Origin: Lachnospiraceae bacterium
GTDB lineage: Bacteria > Bacillota > Clostridia > Lachnospirales > Lachnospiraceae
Direction: 5' to 3'
Length of the DNA stretch: 15,446 nucleotides
Assembly: GCA_003453515.1 (NCBI GenBank)
Contig: DMLD01000101.1
Coordinates: forward strand, 1 to 15,446
This document shows positions 12,901 to 15,446 of the stretch, piece by piece. The notes beneath the pieces are model-generated. The model did no database searches. It saw only the letters and a list, made by a program, of their open reading frames with translations, and was not told the DNA's origin. Made by a program: the position numbers and the translations under genes. The first letter of the stretch is position 1. The number at the start of each line of letters is the position of its first letter.

Positions 12901-15173
12901 AGAAGTATCTGAACATTGGATATTCCTGGAGCTATAGCCCCTACAGGGCGATCACGGATATCAGGATCTTTCAGGGGACACATTACTCTTCGGAGCTGCC
13001 GATAGGCATATCGAAATCAGTAGCGATATCGGGGAGCGGCAAGACCGAGGCAGTCCACTATGATGCGGCATCCGTGATCCATCAGAGAGTCGGATACAAT
13101 CAAAAAAACGTAATGCGAGGCATAGGTCCCGAGAACGCATATATGGCTCCGAACGGGCTGGATGGCACCAACGATCAGGTAAAGCTGGGCTACACATCCT
13201 ATCAGCCGGGCGGATATGACTATTCCATGAAGAAAATGGCATTTATCGCAACGGGGCTGTACGTCAGCGGTCCCGTGGACGGAATGGAAAAGCTGACACT
13301 TGATGATGTCATCATCTCGGAGACTGCTCATACAGCTGTCAATAACGATGGTGTCATAACTGCAGATGTAAGCGGTGAGAAGACGCTGGGAGGTATGGAT
13401 GCACAGGGTGACTTCAATTCCATACAGGAGATGAAAAGGCCTCACGAGCTGGAGCCCTTCAATATCGCTTATCCCGAGTGGACCAACGATAACGGAGACC
13501 ATATGGATGCAGCGACTCCTCTGTATATATATATCCGTAAACCGGGGACAAAGAAAAAATACATATCATCCGTATCTGTGGGATCGTATTACTTTGAAAA
13601 ATCAAAGCTGGAAAAAGGCTTTGATAACAACCAAGAGGCAGCTAAGATCACAGACATGTATGCTATGATAGAATCCATATCAAAGGCGACGGATGAGATG
13701 ATCCCTGCCAATGTAGCCATACCCCGGGGAGGAACCTGGTACGGAGCGGAATTTAAAGATGAAAAGACAGCTATGGAGGATAGTCTCGGTGGTGCATACG
13801 CGACTGAATATGATGGAAACCACTTGGACGCCGACTGTCTGCCGTGGGGACCTGCTTATGTGGAGTATACAACTACGGACACCGGTGAGGATGTAAGCAC
13901 CGAAGAGCCCGTAGACAGACCGGCAGCCTATATCAGTGTATCAAGGACGGATGATGAGAGTCAGGCGATCACCGGGATACTGCTGTACAAGGAACCAAAG
14001 GCGGGTAATGTTCCCGAAAAAATACAGATCGACGGCGCGGAGTACTACTGTGCGAGCTCATCTACTCCGATAATGACAAAATCAGTTAAATACAGAGAGT
14101 ATTATACCTACTGGTCGGCATATAAATACGCCTACAAACGTGACAGATACTTCCTGTATTATACCAAAAACAAAGGTGTTGCACCGGGACGTCCGATCAC
14201 GGAGATCACTGTAAGCGATGAAGTATTTGAGAATGGCAAGGCGACTGCTCTGTGCGCGAACAGTACAGATGGCGTGACCCGGTCGCAGGATGGCAGAAAA
14301 ACCACCGGTGACAAAGCCAAGCCATATGGGGAGAGTACCCTTCCCACATTCATCCACTGTACGTACGAAAAGGGTGAAAACACATTTTTTGACAAGGTAT
14401 ATACGGCATCAGGTGCCACAGCGAAGGAAGCACAGGCAAAGCTTTTGGAGCAGGGCTGTACCGAGTTTATGGATATGAACTTAAACGAGGGAGCCTCTCT
14501 CACCGATGAGGACAAGGAACAGGATGAGAAGAAAAAGGGTGGAGAATATGTCTACTTCGGTTACAGAGGGATCACTGCCAACAGTAAAGACAGGGAAGAT
14601 CAGCTCGTCAATGCGGTATATGATATCGTATGTACAGTAGGCGAGCCCTTCCACCCCGAAGGTATCCAGACAGACAGATGGCAGCTATACTATTCTCCCG
14701 TCTGCGATATAGGCAGTGACGGCAATGCGTCCGGTGCCGACTTGAATGCGGGAACCAACGGTCCGCCGATCTATATGTATTATACAACAACGTATGCGGT
14801 CAGACAGTACAACAAAAAGGCAAATTCAGACTCCAGAAAGAACCTGTCACCCGAGCCTAAGGACTACCTGAAATCGCCCATCACAAGGCTTTGCTTTACC
14901 AGATATGACAGAGTGCCGTACAACAAGGATTCGGGCGTTGATCCGCAGTTTGGCGATGATACAAGGGCATGGGAGTACATCCTCTATACAGACAGCAAAA
15001 CACCTGTTGACTTCAACGACGGTGCAGTGAAGCTGAACTCAGACCTGTCTGCGGAGAATAACAAGATAACCATGTTTGCTCAACGAGAGGATGGCTCTGT
15101 CAAGCAGTCAGCCGAGATCACCGGCGGGTATGTATCCGGCAAGGCAGAGTACGGAGAGATGTGGATTGATTGA
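9921..15173 (+). CDS. Gene 4: giant secreted membrane protein with repeated MABP-like beta-prism modules
   Basis: A 1750-residue protein of unknown role. The signal peptide (core about 16-30, likely cut after AAQA near 41) leads to a MABP-like motif at 48-115 (YVSDVRL, NLNKGT, YVVMGY, AVTDIRL). A helical acidic region (120-460) follows, then hydrophobic segments at about 464-490, 495-518 and 520-542 ending in IRKAIK. A domain at 555-690 (GDVNG, VKGYDS, AVYIHYR) matches the C-terminal domain of gene 1; this first 690-residue part is the gene 1 paralogue. After a TGSAVSAGE linker come further modules at about 721-925, 932-1207, 1213-1419 and 1488-1665. They share openings such as YLSSV, YISSV or FFDKV, inner motifs such as YLGFKTTTD and AITDIR, and Tyr-rich ends such as IYLYY, YFLYY and IYMYY; ADLNAGT (1606-1612) is the clearest MABP signature. 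There is no C-terminal anchor. MABP-type beta-prisms are linked to membrane or vesicle binding in eukaryotes; binding of a surface, glycan or lipid is only inferred here. Confidence 0.88.
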   Translation: MLINKHKTSTRLLRSTISFVLIIAMLVTASLREYGPIAAQAVEDESVTYVSDVRLFYSLESLADAEKLCEEKGYTPVRDGNLNKGTDRDYVVMGYMETDNKEEAVTDIRLLPMNSGYEMRDYKKLKDEYKKSNTATIDAIEAAATEFAANYKAGSPKAIEAYNGLNLIDVPEAGDMKLGDYIVDGLADWDFYANIMVISSTGTVNAILQYLSLGLAAYENEIDQYTGEAISVSWADGVENSIVWEELEEATTRDEYDELYREYGDDAKALHKELQTFATNYDNALATFDAAEYEAEQKALEGKSEEEIIEEKEQPSENDQGAFYLGIYDELEKHRANDDMNLGEYLLEIGYETTGDVDLTKLYPVLDSMSYAQRKMATMGGLSVLATTAGENTANDQIEEATSKTAEKIKSLSGKSSYSVWMNGNGDIMEKKVAYTSDAIRTNAAQKIADSQKYDDTIDNFQSTMNWVNLALGLLWCVLLVTKLVTSYICAAAGVGLSAFLSVSTSTLVSFAISNALAGPVGYIALAVLVLAMIVVWVWSAIRKAIKENSDSKYEEEPEYAADLTEINGEKQLIFYKGVGSDQSFDDSGNEAGGMYNRGIHGTKGTGDVNGRMGFNGWNLMFFSKDTGVGAPIIIRNGECPFSIRYGDDGSGYVKGYDSVKAFGEIMPENCNYLMKEEEKNAVYIHYRTEKSVLNETTTPDAATGSAVSAGEDSESTTRHGLYYEDIIVRSADTATAAKAKLTKKGYKIWDVNLAGDVRMNNSRYKEWAYTYLGFKTTTDAASAITDIRVATFTNSGNMFYGSVSYGCAGTLGFIAENTEEHKDYPKDLDGLWFTTDKRAGTPIEVGGLHSVADHADGKYADKGWIPITTFSGVPYNFASTRDSDTASAKPGRQGTFGYRYTGYVATGDHEWNSKAIYLYYEPLEKYTSGTKYLSSVFFTFGVDNESTAAKIGEVETSYTELVDRMKKTPNTVVVDGNLASSYYYKGFITESNQKYLNIGYSWSYSPYRAITDIRIFQGTHYSSELPIGISKSVAISGSGKTEAVHYDAASVIHQRVGYNQKNVMRGIGPENAYMAPNGLDGTNDQVKLGYTSYQPGGYDYSMKKMAFIATGLYVSGPVDGMEKLTLDDVIISETAHTAVNNDGVITADVSGEKTLGGMDAQGDFNSIQEMKRPHELEPFNIAYPEWTNDNGDHMDAATPLYIYIRKPGTKKKYISSVSVGSYYFEKSKLEKGFDNNQEAAKITDMYAMIESISKATDEMIPANVAIPRGGTWYGAEFKDEKTAMEDSLGGAYATEYDGNHLDADCLPWGPAYVEYTTTDTGEDVSTEEPVDRPAAYISVSRTDDESQAITGILLYKEPKAGNVPEKIQIDGAEYYCASSSTPIMTKSVKYREYYTYWSAYKYAYKRDRYFLYYTKNKGVAPGRPITEITVSDEVFENGKATALCANSTDGVTRSQDGRKTTGDKAKPYGESTLPTFIHCTYEKGENTFFDKVYTASGATAKEAQAKLLEQGCTEFMDMNLNEGASLTDEDKEQDEKKKGGEYVYFGYRGITANSKDREDQLVNAVYDIVCTVGEPFHPEGIQTDRWQLYYSPVCDIGSDGNASGADLNAGTNGPPIYMYYTTTYAVRQYNKKANSDSRKNLSPEPKDYLKSPITRLCFTRYDRVPYNKDSGVDPQFGDDTRAWEYILYTDSKTPVDFNDGAVKLNSDLSAENNKITMFAQREDGSVKQSAEITGGYVSGKAEYGEMWID
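12081..14915 (+). repeat. Array of MABP-like modules in the gene 4 C-terminal half
   Basis: Four large divergent modules lie at roughly 12081-12695, 12714-13541, 13557-14177 and 14382-14915. Each pairs a strand reading (Y/F)-x-(S/D)-x-V or similar with a GY-x-x-x-D-x-N-L or DLN turn, a tyrosine strand (YLGF, LNIGYS, YFLYY, IYMYY) and usually an (A/P)IT-(D/E/R)-I/L strand. Boundaries are approximate because the units diverge strongly and carry insertions. Confidence 0.55.
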
Positions 15174-15185
15174 TATAAACTGAAA

Positions 15186-15228
15186 AACAGATGTGGCAGC
15201 CAAGGCTACCACATCTGTTGTTTTTTTT
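15186..15228. terminator. Bidirectional rho-independent terminator between gene 4 and rpsR
   Basis: AACAGATGTGG (15186-15196) pairs perfectly with CCACATCTGTT (15209-15219). Inside it, AGCC (15198-15201) pairs with GGCT (15204-15207), giving a stem of about 15 bp with one mismatch. On the plus strand a G then eight T follow (15221-15228), ending the surface operon 13 bases after its stop. On the minus strand the stem is followed by five T (complement of 15183-15187), so it should also end the rpsR transcript. Confidence 0.92.
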
Positions 15229-15236
15229 GACCTTTA

Positions 15237-15446
15237 TCACTCAAGCGTATAAGGCATGAGAGCTACGTGGCGGGCACGCTTGATAGCAGAAGTCAGCGCA
15301 CGCTGATGCTTTGCACATGTGCCTGTAACACGTCTCGGAAGAATCTTTCCTCTCTCTGAAAGAAATCTCTTAAGCTTTGCTGTATCCTTATAATCTACAT
15401 ACTTGAATTCCTTGTCTGCACAAAAAGCACAAACCTTTTTTCTTCT
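15237..15446 (-). CDS. rpsR: 30S ribosomal protein S18, 3' part, zinc-ligand (C+) form
   Basis: S18 is a small-subunit protein that binds 16S rRNA in the platform together with S6. The visible 69 residues run from RRKKVCAFC to the stop, with the family core YVDYKD (16-21), [17 protein letters not shown] (32-48) and AIKRAR (54-59), ending MPYTLE. Cys at 6 and 9 together with Cys44 and His47 (visible numbering) match the zinc-binding C+ form; E. coli and B. subtilis S18 lack this set. Only the N-terminal start lies beyond the window. In most bacteria it follows rpsF and ssb, which would lie to the right. It converges on gene 4 and shares its terminator. Confidence 0.97.
   Translation of the reverse strand, partial: RRKKVCAFCADKEFKYVDYKDTAKLKRFLSERGKILPRRVTGTCAKHQRALTSAIKRARHVALMPYTLE

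Noticed and set aside
1..15446. CRISPR arrays, tRNA or rRNA genes, insertion sequences, attachment sites, riboswitches
   Set aside because: I looked on both strands and saw no regular spaced repeats, no cloverleaf-like segments, no transposase or integrase motifs and no structured leader beyond small hairpins.

Overview
The window looks like chromosomal DNA from a low-to-mid G+C Gram-positive bacterium of the class Clostridia, most likely Lachnospiraceae. The grounds are the Clostridia-type phosphofructokinase (GGNGT and PKTIDND motifs), strong AGGAGG-type ribosome binding sites, frequent ATA and AGA/AGG codons, and Gly-Ser-Ala-Val-Ser linkers in the surface proteins. The taxonomic call is inference; there is no rRNA or other decisive marker.

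Left flank (1-1870, minus strand): a housekeeping pair, pfkA followed 17 bases later by the 5' part of dnaX, which runs off the left edge. A good extended -10 promoter for pfkA lies at 1971-1999. The divergent intergenic region (1871-2133) also carries an 11-bp direct repeat and a weaker promoter pointing right. Right flank (15237-15446, minus strand): the 3' part of rpsR (ribosomal protein S18, zinc-ligand form). It converges on the central operon across a shared bidirectional terminator at 15186-15228.

Between the flanks lies a 13-kb plus-strand operon of four large surface-protein genes, here called gene 1 to gene 4 (792, 1017, 780 and 1750 residues). They are packed stop-to-start (4-base overlap, then 5- and 10-base gaps), each with its own Shine-Dalgarno, and all encode N-terminal signal peptides. 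Genes 1 and 4 are full-length paralogues: a MABP-like beta-prism motif, an acidic helical/coiled-coil region, a central membrane region, then a domain ending in a Tyr-rich strand. Gene 4 adds about 1050 residues with several more beta-prism-like modules. Genes 2 and 3 are right-handed beta-helix proteins with Chlamydia-Pmp-like GGGI/GGAI rungs. Gene 2 adds an InlB-type B-repeat (Flg_new), and gene 3 is a tandem double of the helix plan. Genes 1, 2 and 3 end in a transmembrane helix with a short charged or basic tail. No sortase motif, enzyme, transporter or regulator is visible in the operon.

The co-translated layout of two beta-helix proteins between two multi-pass MABP-like proteins suggests one envelope-bound assembly, perhaps an adhesive or contact surface layer. 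That function is inference. I do not recognise it as a described system and consider it the best candidate for something new here.
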